This document shows, one piece after another, positions 1 to 8,857 of a DNA stretch of 64,000 nucleotides. Under the pieces are notes generated by a model. That model was not told where the DNA came from. It saw only the letters and a list, made by a program, of their open reading frames with translations, and did not search any database. The position numbers and the translations under genes were made by a program. This DNA comes from Massilia cavernae (lineage in GTDB: Bacteria > Pseudomonadota > Gammaproteobacteria > Burkholderiales > Burkholderiaceae_D). The stretch is taken from positions 1-64,000 of the forward strand of contig NZ_QYUP01000111.1 in the NCBI RefSeq assembly GCF_003590855.1, read 5' to 3'. Each line of letters opens with the position of its first letter. The first letter of the stretch is position 1.

Positions 1-2
1 AT

Positions 3-716
3 GCGATTGCAGCGCGCCTGCGTCCTGTCGCTGATGAAGGCTACACCCTGAAAGACGCAAACGCACCGAAAGTCCTGCTGGCTGGCGACGCTGTCTACAC
101 CGCCAACTGCGCAGCCTGCCACACAAGCGGCGCGGCCGGCGCACCGAAGCTCGGTGACGCAGGCGGCTGGGGCGCGCGTATCGCCCAGGGCTACGACACC
201 CTGGTCAAGCACGCGGTTGAAGGCATCCGCGCCATGCCTGCAAAAGGCGGCAACCCTGACCTCGATGACGTGGAAGTGGCGCGCGCGGTGGTGTACATGG
301 CGAACAAGTCGGGCGCCTCGTTCAAGGAACCTGCAGTCCCTGCACCGGCCGCTGCAGCAGCTGCGGCGCCGGCTGAAGCGGCTCCTGCGGCAGCGCCAGC
401 GGCGGAAGCAGCGGCACCTGCCGCGGCAGCACCTGCTCCGGCAGCAGCACCTGCGGCCCTGGCGGCCGACGCGGGCAAAAATATATACAACGCATCGTGC
501 GCAGCCTGCCACACTGCCGGCATTGCCGGTGCGCCGAAGTTCGCCGACAAGGCAGCATGGACCGCACGCATCAAGCAAGGCGACGCGGTAATGTACGAGC
601 ACGCGATCAAGGGCTTCACCGGCAAGACCGGCATGATGCCTCCGAAGGGCGGTTCCACCGCTTCGGACGCGGAAGTGAAAGCGGCTGTGGATTACATGGT
701 TGCAGCTGCGAAGTAA
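3..716 (+). CDS. diheme cytochrome c (cytochrome c5 family), 5'-truncated
   Basis: The reading frame is open from base 3 to the TAA at 714-716, so the start lies upstream of the window (237 residues visible). Two class I c-type haem domains are seen, each with a CAACH haem-binding motif (visible residues 36-40 and 166-170). Candidate axial methionines lie in AMPAKGG (residue 78) and GMMPPKGG (211/212). The domains are joined by an Ala/Pro-rich linker of about 45 residues (roughly 107-152) that looks flexible. The family carries electrons in the periplasm or at the membrane; the partner oxidase or reductase cannot be told from this fragment. A strong terminator follows, so it ends its transcript. 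Confidence 0.9.
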   Translation, partial: AIAARLRPVADEGYTLKDANAPKVLLAGDAVYTANCAACHTSGAAGAPKLGDAGGWGARIAQGYDTLVKHAVEGIRAMPAKGGNPDLDDVEVARAVVYMANKSGASFKEPAVPAPAAAAAAAPAEAAPAAAPAAEAAAPAAAAPAPAAAPAALAADAGKNIYNASCAACHTAGIAGAPKFADKAAWTARIKQGDAVMYEHAIKGFTGKTGMMPPKGGSTASDAEVKAAVDYMVAAAK

Positions 717-730
717 TCGTCCCGGCTTCG

Positions 731-763
731 AAAAAACCGCTCACTCGCTGGGCGGTTTTTTTT
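731..763 (+). terminator. intrinsic terminator after the cytochrome c gene
   Basis: An A-run plus CCGC (731-740) pairs with GCGG plus an eight-T run (752-763) around a short loop. It starts 14 bases after the cytochrome stop codon and, because of the A and T runs, could work in both directions. Confidence 0.85.
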
Positions 764-881
764 CGCCGCGATGTTTGTGCCGCGTGATGCGCGGACATGG
801 CGGAATGCGCCCGTTGGACTTTTCCACCCTTCTATGAACACTACGTTGTCAAGGGCTTTTCTCTCAAGTCCACCCATCTCC

Positions 882-937
882 CGGCTGTATCGCTGATGTC
901 AAGGAGGGGGTAATCCTTGACATCAGCGATACAGCCG
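882..937. repeat. 24-bp perfect inverted repeat with 8-nt loop
   Basis: Bases 882-905 are exactly the reverse complement of 914-937, separated by an 8-nt G-rich loop (906-913). There is no T-run directly after either arm, so it is not a typical terminator. It lies between the cytochrome terminator and the transposase, near or in the presumed right end of the IS110-family element. It could be part of an element-encoded RNA, an element end, or a pre-existing hairpin used as a target. Confidence 0.9.
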
Positions 938-1307
938 TACACTGTCCGGCTTGGTGCAAAGGCACGCTCTACGCCTTTGCACCATGTCGACCAATCGTGC
1001 GTCTTGCTCGCCACGGATTTTCATCACGATGACTCTGTGATTCGGTACCCAAGCAACTGGTATGGCATTTTGAAGCTCTCGGTCTGCGACGTGAGACTTA
1101 GCTCACCACCTTCTATCCGCTGACGGCTTGGCCGCCTAGCCTGATACTGCATGCGCTTACGCTTAAGTTGACCGTGATGCGTACAGGCCCCATCTACTAT
1201 TGGCGGTTGTCATGTAACCGGGGCGGAACACGGGCCTGTCTACTTCAAACTGCTCACTACCTTGCCAGACACCTTCTCACAACATCATCACCAAATCAAA
1301 CAACGTG
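938..1307 (-). other. non-coding region 3' of the IS110-family transposase; candidate bridge/seekRNA region
   Basis: No convincing protein is encoded in 764-1307. The region is rich in short inverted repeats: a 12-bp perfect hairpin at 952-963/973-984, small stems at 1091-1106 and 1022-1041, and an 8-bp stem 1183-1190/1232-1239 enclosing a second stem (1204-1208/1216-1220). IS1111-group elements are known to encode a guide RNA (seekRNA or bridge RNA) in the non-coding region after the recombinase gene. The position and structure fit that idea, but no consensus fold was tested, so this is inference. Confidence 0.35.
952..984. repeat. 12-bp perfect inverted repeat (hairpin)
   Basis: The arm at 952-963 is exactly complementary to 973-984 around a 9-nt loop. 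It lies directly beside the 24-bp inverted repeat and may belong to the same structured transcript of the insertion sequence. Confidence 0.85.
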
Positions 1308-2463
1308 TCAGTGGGCCGCCGTCTTCAGCCTTGCCCCGTCGGGCACGACGTCATGCTCCAGATATCGCCACAATGCGATGACCAGGCGCCGTGCCACCGC
1401 GACGATGGCGATCCGTCGGCCGCGCTTGCTTTTGCTGCCGCCGGTGCGCTCCGCAAACCATCGGCTGATCGCACTCTCGGGCTGGTAGCGTAGCCAGAAC
1501 CAGCTCATTTCGATGAGCAGCGATCGGACGCGTCGGTTACCCTGCTTGCTGATGCCCTGGTCAGCATGGCTGTTCCCGCTGTCGTAAGGCTGCGGGACTA
1601 GACCCACCGCAGCGCCAACCTGCCTTCGGTTTTCGAAGTTTCGCCAGAACAGTTCCAGCACCAGACGCTCGCTTCCCACATCACCGATTGCCCTGAGCCG
1701 CTGCAGCTTGCTCACCCGGTCCTGAACCGTCGCCGGCAGCTGCTTGAACCAGGACTTCTCCAACTCGTTGTACTGCTGCTCCACGAGCGCCATACGCTCG
1801 CATTCACGCAGCAGCCTTTCCAGCAGGTGCTGCGGCAAAGGGGAGCCGTCGTAGCAGCGTACCTTGCCTTGCTCAAGCCGCTGCTTGAAGTCCCCTGCAA
1901 CGGCGGTCCAGCAGCCCACAGTGCGCAGCAGCTTGCGCATCCTGTCGCAGTGTTGCAGCACCTCTTTCTGCAGTTCGCCACGGTCGCGGGCCAGGTGCCG
2001 TTGCCCTTCGGCCTCCACCGGCGGGATCCGAATGATGCGCATGGCGTCTCGCTTGCCGCCCAGCCAGGCCCGCAGTGCGCTCACCAAGGCGATGGCGTCC
2101 AGCCGGGTCAGTCTTTGCCCGGCGCGCGTGGCGCGCCACCTGAAGGCTCGCCGGATCGCATATCACGGCCTTCACTCCGAACTGTTCCAATGCCCGCGCT
2201 ATCCAGAACCCGTCCTGGCCCGCCTCGAACAAAACCACCACTCTGACGTTCTCGGGCAGCCCCCACTTCTCCTTGCACCGGGCGATCTCAGCAAGCACTT
2301 GCCGCAGCCGTTGCATCGGTTCTTCCCCGTCCACAGTCCTGATCGCGGCGTTCTCGCGCTGACCGTCGTGGAGGGCGATCTTCCACTTCTTAGATGCAAG
2401 TTCGAGGGACACTGCCAAAATCAATTCGGCAGGCGTAAAATAATTTTCACGGGCTGGCATCAT
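1308..2463 (-). pseudogene. IS110-family transposase, interrupted by a one-base frameshift
   Basis: The N-terminal part (2463 down to about 2105) carries the DEDD RuvC-like domain: VSLELASKKWKIAL, then VVLFEAGQDGFWIARALE, then ARRAKTD. The C-terminal part (about 2104 to 1308) carries the IS116/IS110/IS902 domain with the serine-containing region around IGDVGSERLVLE and AVGLVPQPYDSG. The two halves are in different frames. After ARRAKTD the expected RLDA is recovered if one C is removed from the CCC run (GGG on the plus strand, 2105-2107), so a single insertion explains the break. Restored, the protein would be about 385 residues, normal for the family. Programmed frameshifting is not a known feature of IS110, so this is either an inactivated copy or a sequencing error. 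Confidence 0.85.
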
Positions 2464-2551
2464 CTCGTTCTCCCTTAAAGATATTGGTGGAACTTTAACT
2501 TTAGGATGAATTTGAGATTATTGCTGGCCCGCCCTCCTCATACATAGTATC

Positions 2552-2584
2552 TACGCCCTTCGATACGAGCTAACGATGGGCGTA
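2552..2584. repeat. imperfect inverted repeat next to the IS110-family element
   Basis: Bases 2552-2562 pair with 2574-2584 (tacgcccttcg against cgatgggcgta), with one mismatch in 11 bp and an 11-nt loop. It sits between the transposase upstream region and the M13 peptidase terminator. REP-like hairpins are known insertion targets for IS110/IS1111 elements, so it may be the target site; this is inference. Confidence 0.6.
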
Positions 2585-2615
2585 AAAAAAGCCGCTCCTT
2601 GCGGGAGCGGCCTTT
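2584..2615 (-). terminator. intrinsic terminator of the M13 peptidase gene
   Basis: An 8-bp GC-rich stem (2591-2598 with 2604-2611) is followed on the minus strand by a seven-T run (A-run 2584-2590 on the plus strand). It lies 35-66 bases downstream of the peptidase stop codon. Confidence 0.85.
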
Positions 2616-2649
2616 TGCCGAAGCGGGTTCGCTTAACCCGCTTCATACC

Positions 2650-4695
2650 TTACCAGATGATCACGCGGTCCTGCGGCGCCAGGTACATCTTGTCGCCTTC
2701 CTTCACACCGAACGCTTCATAGAAGCCCGGCTGGTTGCGCATGGTGCCGTTGGCGCGGAACTGGCCTGGCGAGTGCGGGTCGGTCTTGACCTGTACGATC
2801 TGCGCCGCTTCGCGCATCTTGCTGCGCCATACCTGGCCGAAGCCCATGAAGAAGCGCTGGTCGCCGGTCAGGCCGTCGATCACCGGCGCTTCCTTGCCGT
2901 TCAGGGACAGCTTGTAGGCCTTGTACGCGATCGCCACGCCCGAGTTGTCGCCGATGTTCTCACCCAGGGTCAGCGCGCCGTTCACGTTGTAGCCAGGTAC
3001 AGGGCTGAAGGCGTTGTACTGCTTGACCAGCATGTCGGCCTTGGCCTGGAACTTGGCGCGGTCTTCGGCCGTCCACCAGTCGCGCAGGTTGCCGTCGCCG
3101 TGGACTGGCTGCCCTTGTCGTCGAAGCCGTGGCTGATCTCGTGGCCGATCACCGCGCCGATCGCGCCGTAGTTGGCCGCGTCGTCCGCGCGCATGTCGAA
3201 GAAACGGCGGCTGCAGGATAGACGCCGGGAACACGATCTCGTTCATCGTCGAGTTGTAGTACGCATTCACGGTCTGCGGCGTCATGCCCCATTCCTCACG
3301 GTCGATCGGCTTGCCCAGTTTGTTGACGTTGCGCTTGTAGCCGAAGGTACGGGCGCGCATCACGTTGCCGACCAGGTCACCCTTGTCGATGGCCAGGGTC
3401 GAGTAGTCGCGCCACTTGTTCGGGTAGCCGATCTTCGGCGTGAACTTGGCCAGCTTGGCCTGGGCTTCCTTCGTGGTCGCAGGGCCCATCCAGTCCAGCG
3501 TGTCGATGCTTTGCTTGTACGCTTCCAGCAGGTTTTTCACCAGGACTTCCATACGCTCCTTGCGCTCGGCCGGGAAGTGCTGGCCGACGTACAGCTTGCC
3601 GACCGCTTCGCCCATCGCGCTTTCGACGGTCGATACGCCGATCTTCCAGGTCGGGCGGTTCTCGGTCACGCCGGTCAGCGTGGTGCCGTAGAACGCGAAG
3701 TCGGTGTCGACGAAGTCCTTCGACAGGTATTCGGAGTAAGCGCGCAGCAGCTGCCATTCGAAGTACAACTTCAGGGTCGCCAGTTCGGTCTTGGCCAGCA
3801 CCTCGTTGAAGCCCTTCAGGTAGCTGGGCTGGTTGACGATCACGTAGTCGACCTTGTTGGCGATGCCGGCTGCCGACAGCGCGGCCTTCCAGTCGTAGCC
3901 AGGGGTCAGCGCGTCCAGCTTGTCCACGTCGGTCTTGTTGTAGCGCTTGACCGGGTCGCGGTTGTCGACCTTGGTCCACTGCACTTCGGCCAGCTGGGTC
4001 TCGAAGTCGACGATCGCGCGCGCGGCTGCGACGGCGTTCTTCTCGCCCGCCATCGCCAGCGTCTTCTCGACGTGCTTCTCGTAGGCCGCGCGGGTCGTGA
4101 CCATCTTCGCGTCGTCTTTTTTCAGGTAGTAGTCGCGGTCAGGCATGCCAAGGCCGCTCTGGGTCACATAGGCCGCGTACTTGGTGGATGCACGCGCGTC
4201 CTGGCCGACGTAGATCGCGTAGGGAACCGGCACGCCGATCTGCGACAGGTGGGCGATCATCGCCGGCACCGCCTTCTTGTCCTTCAGGCCGCGGATGCGC
4301 TGCAGCTCGCCGGCCAGCGGCTTGTAGCCCAGCTGCTCGCGGCGTTCCTGGTCCATGAAGCTGGCGTACAGGTCGCCGATCTTGCGCGCTTCGGTGCCAG
4401 CCTTCTGGGCCTTGTCCTTCTGCGCCGCTTCGATCAGCGCCAGCAGCTGCGGCTGGGTGTCGTCGCGCAGCTTGGCGAAGCTGCCCCAGCTCGATTTGTC
4501 GGCCGGGATCTCGGTGGCCTTCAGCCACTTGCCGTTCAGGTGGGCGAAGAAGTCGTCCTGCGGACGCACGGCAAGCTCGATGAACTGCACGTCGATGCCC
4601 GACACCGGGCCAGTTGCTGGCTTGCCGACGTCGGCTGCGCTGGCGAATGCCGCCATCAGGCTGAGGGACAGGGTACTCAGGAGGTATCGTTTCAC
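2650..4695 (-). CDS. M13 (neprilysin/PepO-like) metallopeptidase, two compensating frameshifts around the active site
   Basis: Secreted zinc endopeptidase of about 681 residues. The GTG start at 4695 is chosen because AAGGA lies just upstream and a signal peptide follows ([19 protein letters not shown]). N-terminal M13 domain, then the catalytic part with [14 protein letters not shown] and the third zinc ligand region GENIGDNSG; it ends in VIIW. The zinc motif HEISH is present at 3129-3143 but in another frame. An extra T (AAA at 3202-3204 on the plus strand) shifts the frame after QPPF, and a one-base loss near 3102-3108 restores it before [10 protein letters not shown]. The literal translation therefore lacks HExxH. 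Sequencing error is the likeliest cause. It follows the TonB receptor by 82 bp and may share its transcript. Confidence 0.88.
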   Translation of the reverse strand: MKRYLLSTLSLSLMAAFASAADVGKPATGPVSGIDVQFIELAVRPQDDFFAHLNGKWLKATEIPADKSSWGSFAKLRDDTQPQLLALIEAAQKDKAQKAGTEARKIGDLYASFMDQERREQLGYKPLAGELQRIRGLKDKKAVPAMIAHLSQIGVPVPYAIYVGQDARASTKYAAYVTQSGLGMPDRDYYLKKDDAKMVTTRAAYEKHVEKTLAMAGEKNAVAAARAIVDFETQLAEVQWTKVDNRDPVKRYNKTDVDKLDALTPGYDWKAALSAAGIANKVDYVIVNQPSYLKGFNEVLAKTELATLKLYFEWQLLRAYSEYLSKDFVDTDFAFYGTTLTGVTENRPTWKIGVSTVESAMGEAVGKLYVGQHFPAERKERMEVLVKNLLEAYKQSIDTLDWMGPATTKEAQAKLAKFTPKIGYPNKWRDYSTLAIDKGDLVGNVMRARTFGYKRNVNKLGKPIDREEWGMTPQTVNAYYNSTMNEIVFPASILQPPFLRHARGRRGQLRRDRRGDRPRDQPRLRRQGQPVHGDGNLRDWWTAEDRAKFQAKADMLVKQYNAFSPVPGYNVNGALTLGENIGDNSGVAIAYKAYKLSLNGKEAPVIDGLTGDQRFFMGFGQVWRSKMREAAQIVQVKTDPHSPGQFRANGTMRNQPGFYEAFGVKEGDKMYLAPQDRVIIW

Positions 4696-4777
4696 AGGAC
4701 TATCCTTATGGGGGGTCTCGAAAAATGGCTCATGGCCGTTTAAACACGTCATCGGGCAGCGGTAGCTGCCCTGGGCA

Positions 4778-7003
4778 CTACAATTTCATCTCAAGCTTAA
4801 CACTCACGGTGCGGTAACTGCGAGCCTCGCCGAAGGACATCTGGGCCAGTCCGCCGGTCGTCACCACACGGCCAGTCTCGTAATCTTCGCCCAGCAGGTT
4901 GTTGCCCGCGATGCGCAGCTGCAGGTCGTTGCTGAATTTCCACAGGCCGTACAGGTCAAGCTGGCGTTTCGGGCCGGTCGTCACGCGTTCGGTGAGGCTG
5001 GTCTGCACGTGGGTCGCCGGGGTCCAGTTGAAGCCACCGCCCAGTGTCAGCGGCAGGTCCTTCATGCGGTAGTCCATGCCCACGTTGGCGGTCTGGGCGG
5101 CCTGCTGGTCGAGCCGGTTGTCCGGGCCGGGGATGCCTTCGACGTCCGACCAGAAGCGGCTGTAGTTGGCGCGCAGGTCGATGCTGGGCGCGCCTTCCAT
5201 CAGTTCCTCGAGCTGGAACTTGGCTTCCAGTTCGATGCCGCTGGTGCGCGCGCTGCCGATGTTGGCCGGGCTGGATACCCAGCGCGGCCCGAGCGGCGTC
5301 TGGCGCAGCGTCACTTCGCGGCGCATCAGGTTGTCGATGTTGCGGACAAAGGCGCTGGCCGACAGGATGCCGTTGCGGCCCAGGTAGTGCTCGTACGCGA
5401 GGTCGATGCCCTTGGCCAGTTCCGGCTTCAGGTCGGGATTACCGATGCGATCGGGACGGGTGGCGCTGTTCAGGCGCGAGAAGGTCGGCGCGGCGATCAG
5501 GTCGTTCAGGTCGGGCGCCTTGTAGCTGTGGGTGTAGCTGGCGCGCACCTGGTCCCGCTCGAAGCCGGGAATGCGCCATACCGTATGCAGCACGGGGCTG
5601 AACACGCTGGTGTTGTTCTCCACAGCCTCGCCGGCGCGGGTGCTGGTGGTGCGGATGCCTTCCCAGCGCAGGCCGAAGTAGGCCGACCACCGCTGCGTGA
5701 TGTCCCATTCGTCCTGGATGAAGGCGGCGATGCGGCGCGTGTCGGCCGACAGGTCGGAACCGGAATCCTCGAATTGCGGCAGGCCGTTGCCGAGCGAGAC
5801 GCGGGTCTGCTCGCGGGTGCCGCCTTCCACGTCCCAGCCTGCTGCCAGGTTGTGTCCTTCGCCGGCCGGCCTGGTGTACTTGCCGCCGAAGCTGGCGCTG
5901 GCGCTGCTCGACTTGTCGCCATCGACGAAGCGGTCGGTCAGCTGGCCGGCGGCGTTGTAGTGGAAGCGCTCCGAATCGCTTTTACTGCGTCCGCCGCCCA
6001 CGCCGAATTTGACGTCGACCTTGCCGCCGCCTTCGAACTTGTGCACCCAGTTGCCGAAGCCGCGGGTGAAGGTCTGGCTCGAATCGGAGACGGACTGCGA
6101 CAGCGCGTACTCCGGGACTACCTCCCCGATGTTCTGGACCAGCGCACTCTCGGTGGTGCTGTCGGTCTTGCCGTGCATGAGGAACTGCTGGTAGGTCAGC
6201 GTGTCGCCGTTGTCGAATTTGTACGACAGGCGCGGGCCGAGGTGCAGGCGGGTCGAGCGGCGGTCGCCCATGCCGAACACTTCCTGCTCCTTCTGGACCT
6301 CGCCCGTCGCGGTGACCACGTCCTGGTCGAACGAGAAGCTCTCGTCATGCTCGCGGCGCACGCCCACCGACGCGTTCAGCAGCCAGCTCACGCCACCAAT
6401 CTTGCCCGGCACCGTCAGCGACACGTCGGGACTGTGCAAGCCCTGCTCGATGCTGTCGGTGACGCGCAGCTGGATGTCCTTCTGCTGGTAGCCCTCGCGC
6501 AGCACGATGTTGATGGTGCCGGCGATGGCGCGGGTCGAAAACTCCGCCACCGGCCCGCGCATGATCTCGATGCGTTCGACCTGGTCGGGCGCCAGCGATT
6601 CCAGCGAGAAGCCGGCCGGCGGACGCTCGCCGTTGACCAGCATCTGAGTATAGCCGCTGCCCAGGCCACGCATGCGCACGCCCCCTCCGCCACGTCCCGG
6701 CGCGCCGCCCATCGTCACGCCCGGCAGGCGCTTGAGGATTTCGCCAACGTTGCTGTCGCCGTTGCGGTCGAGTTCTTCGCGGCCGAACACCATTTTCCCC
6801 GCGGTCGAATTGCGGCGGGTTTCGGTGTCGTTGGCGCGGGTGCCGGTGACCATCACCGATTGCAACTTGTTCTTGGCAGCATCAGCGGCTACCGCTTCCG
6901 GCGCGACCGGGCCGGCCGGCGGGTCTTGCGCCTCTTGCGCGAACGCATAGCCGGCGGCGCCACTCAACAGGGCGGCGCAGGCGAGGGGAATCATTTTCTT
7001 CAT
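4778..7003 (-). CDS. TonB-dependent outer-membrane receptor
   Basis: 741-residue protein. A signal peptide (MKKMIPLACAALLSGAAGYAFA) is followed by a plug domain of roughly residues 50-170 with NVGEILKRLPGVTM, a glycine-rich stretch (GGAPGRGGGGVRMRGLG) and QVERIEIMRGP, then a long beta-barrel ending in YRTVSVKLEMKL. The family takes up siderophores, haem, vitamins or oligomers at the cost of TonB/ExbBD energy; the substrate cannot be read from sequence. No Fur box is evident in the 250-bp upstream gap. The next gene downstream encodes a secreted M13 peptidase, which hints at a peptide or peptide-linked ligand, but that is weak inference. Confidence 0.93.
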   Translation of the reverse strand: MKKMIPLACAALLSGAAGYAFAQEAQDPPAGPVAPEAVAADAAKNKLQSVMVTGTRANDTETRRNSTAGKMVFGREELDRNGDSNVGEILKRLPGVTMGGAPGRGGGGVRMRGLGSGYTQMLVNGERPPAGFSLESLAPDQVERIEIMRGPVAEFSTRAIAGTINIVLREGYQQKDIQLRVTDSIEQGLHSPDVSLTVPGKIGGVSWLLNASVGVRREHDESFSFDQDVVTATGEVQKEQEVFGMGDRRSTRLHLGPRLSYKFDNGDTLTYQQFLMHGKTDSTTESALVQNIGEVVPEYALSQSVSDSSQTFTRGFGNWVHKFEGGGKVDVKFGVGGGRSKSDSERFHYNAAGQLTDRFVDGDKSSSASASFGGKYTRPAGEGHNLAAGWDVEGGTREQTRVSLGNGLPQFEDSGSDLSADTRRIAAFIQDEWDITQRWSAYFGLRWEGIRTTSTRAGEAVENNTSVFSPVLHTVWRIPGFERDQVRASYTHSYKAPDLNDLIAAPTFSRLNSATRPDRIGNPDLKPELAKGIDLAYEHYLGRNGILSASAFVRNIDNLMRREVTLRQTPLGPRWVSSPANIGSARTSGIELEAKFQLEELMEGAPSIDLRANYSRFWSDVEGIPGPDNRLDQQAAQTANVGMDYRMKDLPLTLGGGFNWTPATHVQTSLTERVTTGPKRQLDLYGLWKFSNDLQLRIAGNNLLGEDYETGRVVTTGGLAQMSFGEARSYRTVSVKLEMKL

Positions 7004-7255
7004 TATTGCCAGTCAGGATTGTGTACAGCTGATGAAGCCAGCGGCTTCAGGTAGGGCTGAGGGTTGACCGGCATTCTAGCGTTCGTTTCCTTCTTATAAA
7101 CGTCATGACGCCGTTTTTTACTTTTCGATACACAAGGACACAATGTATGCATCAGGTTTCCTTGCGCTGCCCGTGCGTAGGGGCGGCAATCGGGTTTATA
7201 CTGGCCTCGCGAACTCAAGCGCACGTTGAATTTCTAGCATCGGTCAGGTGATCTC

Positions 7256-8704
7256 ATGGGCTCCACACTCAAAAATTCCAGCCTCGTAGGCTTGGGCGTC
7301 ATCGCCGGCGTCGCCGTGTCGATGCAATTTTCCGCGCTGGCCCAGCGTCCGGTCGACCCTGGCATGCCGCTGGAGGAATTGCGCCAGCTCGCCGACGTCT
7401 ACGGCCTGATCAAAAGCGACTACGTCGAGCCCGTGCAGGACAAGAAACTGCTGACCGAAGCCATTTCCGGCATGGTCGCCTCGCTCGACCCGCACTCGGC
7501 CTACCTCGACAAGAAAGCCTTCCGCGAACTGCGCGAAGGCACCGAGGGCAAGTTCGTCGGGCTCGGCATAGAGATCGCCGAAAGCGAGGAAGGCTACATC
7601 CGCATCGTCGCGCCGATCGAGGATTCGCCCGCCTACCGCGCCGGCATCAAGGCCGGCGACCTGATCACGCGTATCAATTCCGCGACCATCCAGGGCCTGG
7701 CGATCGACGAAGCGATCAAGAAAATGCGCGGCGAACCGAATACCAAGGTCACCCTGACCGTGTTGCGCAAGGAAGCGCCGCAGCCGCTCATGTTCACCAT
7801 CGCGCGCCAGGAAATCGTCCAGAAGAGCGTCAAGGCCAAGATCGTCGAGCCGGGCTACGCCTGGCTACGCGTGTCGCAGTTCCAGGAGCCGACCGTGGAC
7901 GACATGGCGGCCAAGATCACCGCGCTGTACAAGGAAGACCCTAACCTCAAGGGACTGGTGCTCGACCTGCGCAACGATCCGGGCGGGCTGCTGCAGGGCG
8001 CCATCGGCGTCTCGGCCGCCTTCCTGCCGAAGGACGCCGAAATCGTGTCGACCAACGGCCAGCTGCCGGACTCGAAGCAAAGCTTCTACGGCCGCCCCGA
8101 GTACTACATGCTGCAGGGCGACGGCGACGCGCTGGCCAGGTTGCCGGCCGCGGTCAAGAACGTACCGATGGTCGTGCTGGTCAACACCGGTTCGGCATCG
8201 GCTTCCGAGATCGTCGCCGGCGCGCTGCAGGACTACAAGCGCGCCATCGTGATGGGCAGCCAGACCTTCGGCAAGGGCTCGGTGCAGACCGTGCGCCCGC
8301 TGACCAACGATACCGCCGTCAAGCTGACCACCGCGCGCTACTACACGCCGAAAGGCCGCTCGATCCAGGCCAAGGGCATCGTGCCCGACCTGTTGGTGGA
8401 CGAATACGCCGACGGCGACGGCCTGAACGGCCTGCGCATGCGCGAAGCCGATCTCGAGAAGCACCTGTCGAACGACCGCGACAAGGAAGACGCCGTGGCC
8501 CGCAACGACGAGATGGAAGAGCAGATGCGCATCATCGCGGCCGAACGCAAGCGCGGCCCGCTGGAATATGGCGGCAGCGCCGACTTCCAGCTGAAGCAGG
8601 CCCTGAACCACCTCAAGGGCAAGCCGGTGCAGCTGTCGCTTACCCACGCGAAGACCACGCTGGCGCAACGGGGCGGCAAACCCGCTTCGCCGCTCAAGCC
8701 GTAA
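7256..8704 (+). CDS. ctpA: carboxy-terminal processing protease (S41 family, CtpA-like)
   Basis: 482-residue periplasmic serine protease. The N-terminus has a hydrophobic export segment (about 8-28), followed by the N-terminal helical region, a PDZ domain (about 95-180, with GLGIEIAESEEG and AGIKAGDLITRIN) and the tail-specific protease core. The Ser-Lys dyad is S315 in TGSASASEI and K340 in QTFGKGSVQT, 25 residues apart as in known S41A enzymes. The C-terminal tail after about residue 400 is charged and probably regulatory. The ATG at 7256 has AGGTGA a few bases upstream. It is transcribed divergently from the TonB receptor. Role by family: trimming of envelope proteins or murein hydrolases at C-termini. 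Confidence 0.93.
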   Translation: MGSTLKNSSLVGLGVIAGVAVSMQFSALAQRPVDPGMPLEELRQLADVYGLIKSDYVEPVQDKKLLTEAISGMVASLDPHSAYLDKKAFRELREGTEGKFVGLGIEIAESEEGYIRIVAPIEDSPAYRAGIKAGDLITRINSATIQGLAIDEAIKKMRGEPNTKVTLTVLRKEAPQPLMFTIARQEIVQKSVKAKIVEPGYAWLRVSQFQEPTVDDMAAKITALYKEDPNLKGLVLDLRNDPGGLLQGAIGVSAAFLPKDAEIVSTNGQLPDSKQSFYGRPEYYMLQGDGDALARLPAAVKNVPMVVLVNTGSASASEIVAGALQDYKRAIVMGSQTFGKGSVQTVRPLTNDTAVKLTTARYYTPKGRSIQAKGIVPDLLVDEYADGDGLNGLRMREADLEKHLSNDRDKEDAVARNDEMEEQMRIIAAERKRGPLEYGGSADFQLKQALNHLKGKPVQLSLTHAKTTLAQRGGKPASPLKP

Positions 8705-8857
8705 CGCCACTCCGCACTACCGCCGCACGCCCTGTTGCAGGGGCGCGCCGCCCCTTCCCCGCCCCTCCCGTTTTCGTGCACTCGCTCTAAACTGCGCGTG
8801 TAGAATCAGCGCTGCCTGCCGCGTCCCGCGCGGCTTACCCTATTTGAAAGTTTATCG

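Larger units (their letters stand above)
764..2583 (-). mobile_element. IS110-family insertion sequence (ends unresolved within this interval)
   Basis: The element is recognised by its IS110-type transposase on the minus strand (1308-2463). The boundaries given are outer limits: the cytochrome terminator ends at 763 and the M13 peptidase terminator begins at 2584. At most about 120 bp lie upstream of the transposase and up to 544 bp downstream. A long 3' non-coding side is the layout known for the IS1111 subgroup, whereas the IS110 subgroup keeps its long non-coding end upstream of the gene. No target duplication is expected for this family. I found only a 7-bp inverted match (822-828 with 2486-2492), too weak to define ends. 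Confidence 0.6.

Noticed and set aside
764-1307. Group II intron or a second transposase remnant
   Set aside because: No reverse transcriptase, no domain V-like hairpin that I could find, and no protein similarity in any frame.
2087-2463. Programmed frameshift in the IS110-family transposase
   Set aside because: No slippery heptamer at the site, IS110 elements are not known to use frameshifting, and other genes here show similar random one-base indels.
3172-4743. A 523-codon plus-strand frame opposite the M13 peptidase
   Set aside because: Mirror of the real gene; Val/Leu/Arg/Gln-rich composition and no domain.
5009-7054. A 681-codon open frame on the plus strand opposite the TonB receptor
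   Set aside because: It is antisense to a well-supported receptor gene, has low-complexity Ala/Arg/Val-rich translation and no family motifs. Long antisense frames are common at this GC content.
7004-7255. Fur box upstream of the TonB receptor
   Set aside because: No stretch resembles the 19-bp Fur consensus.
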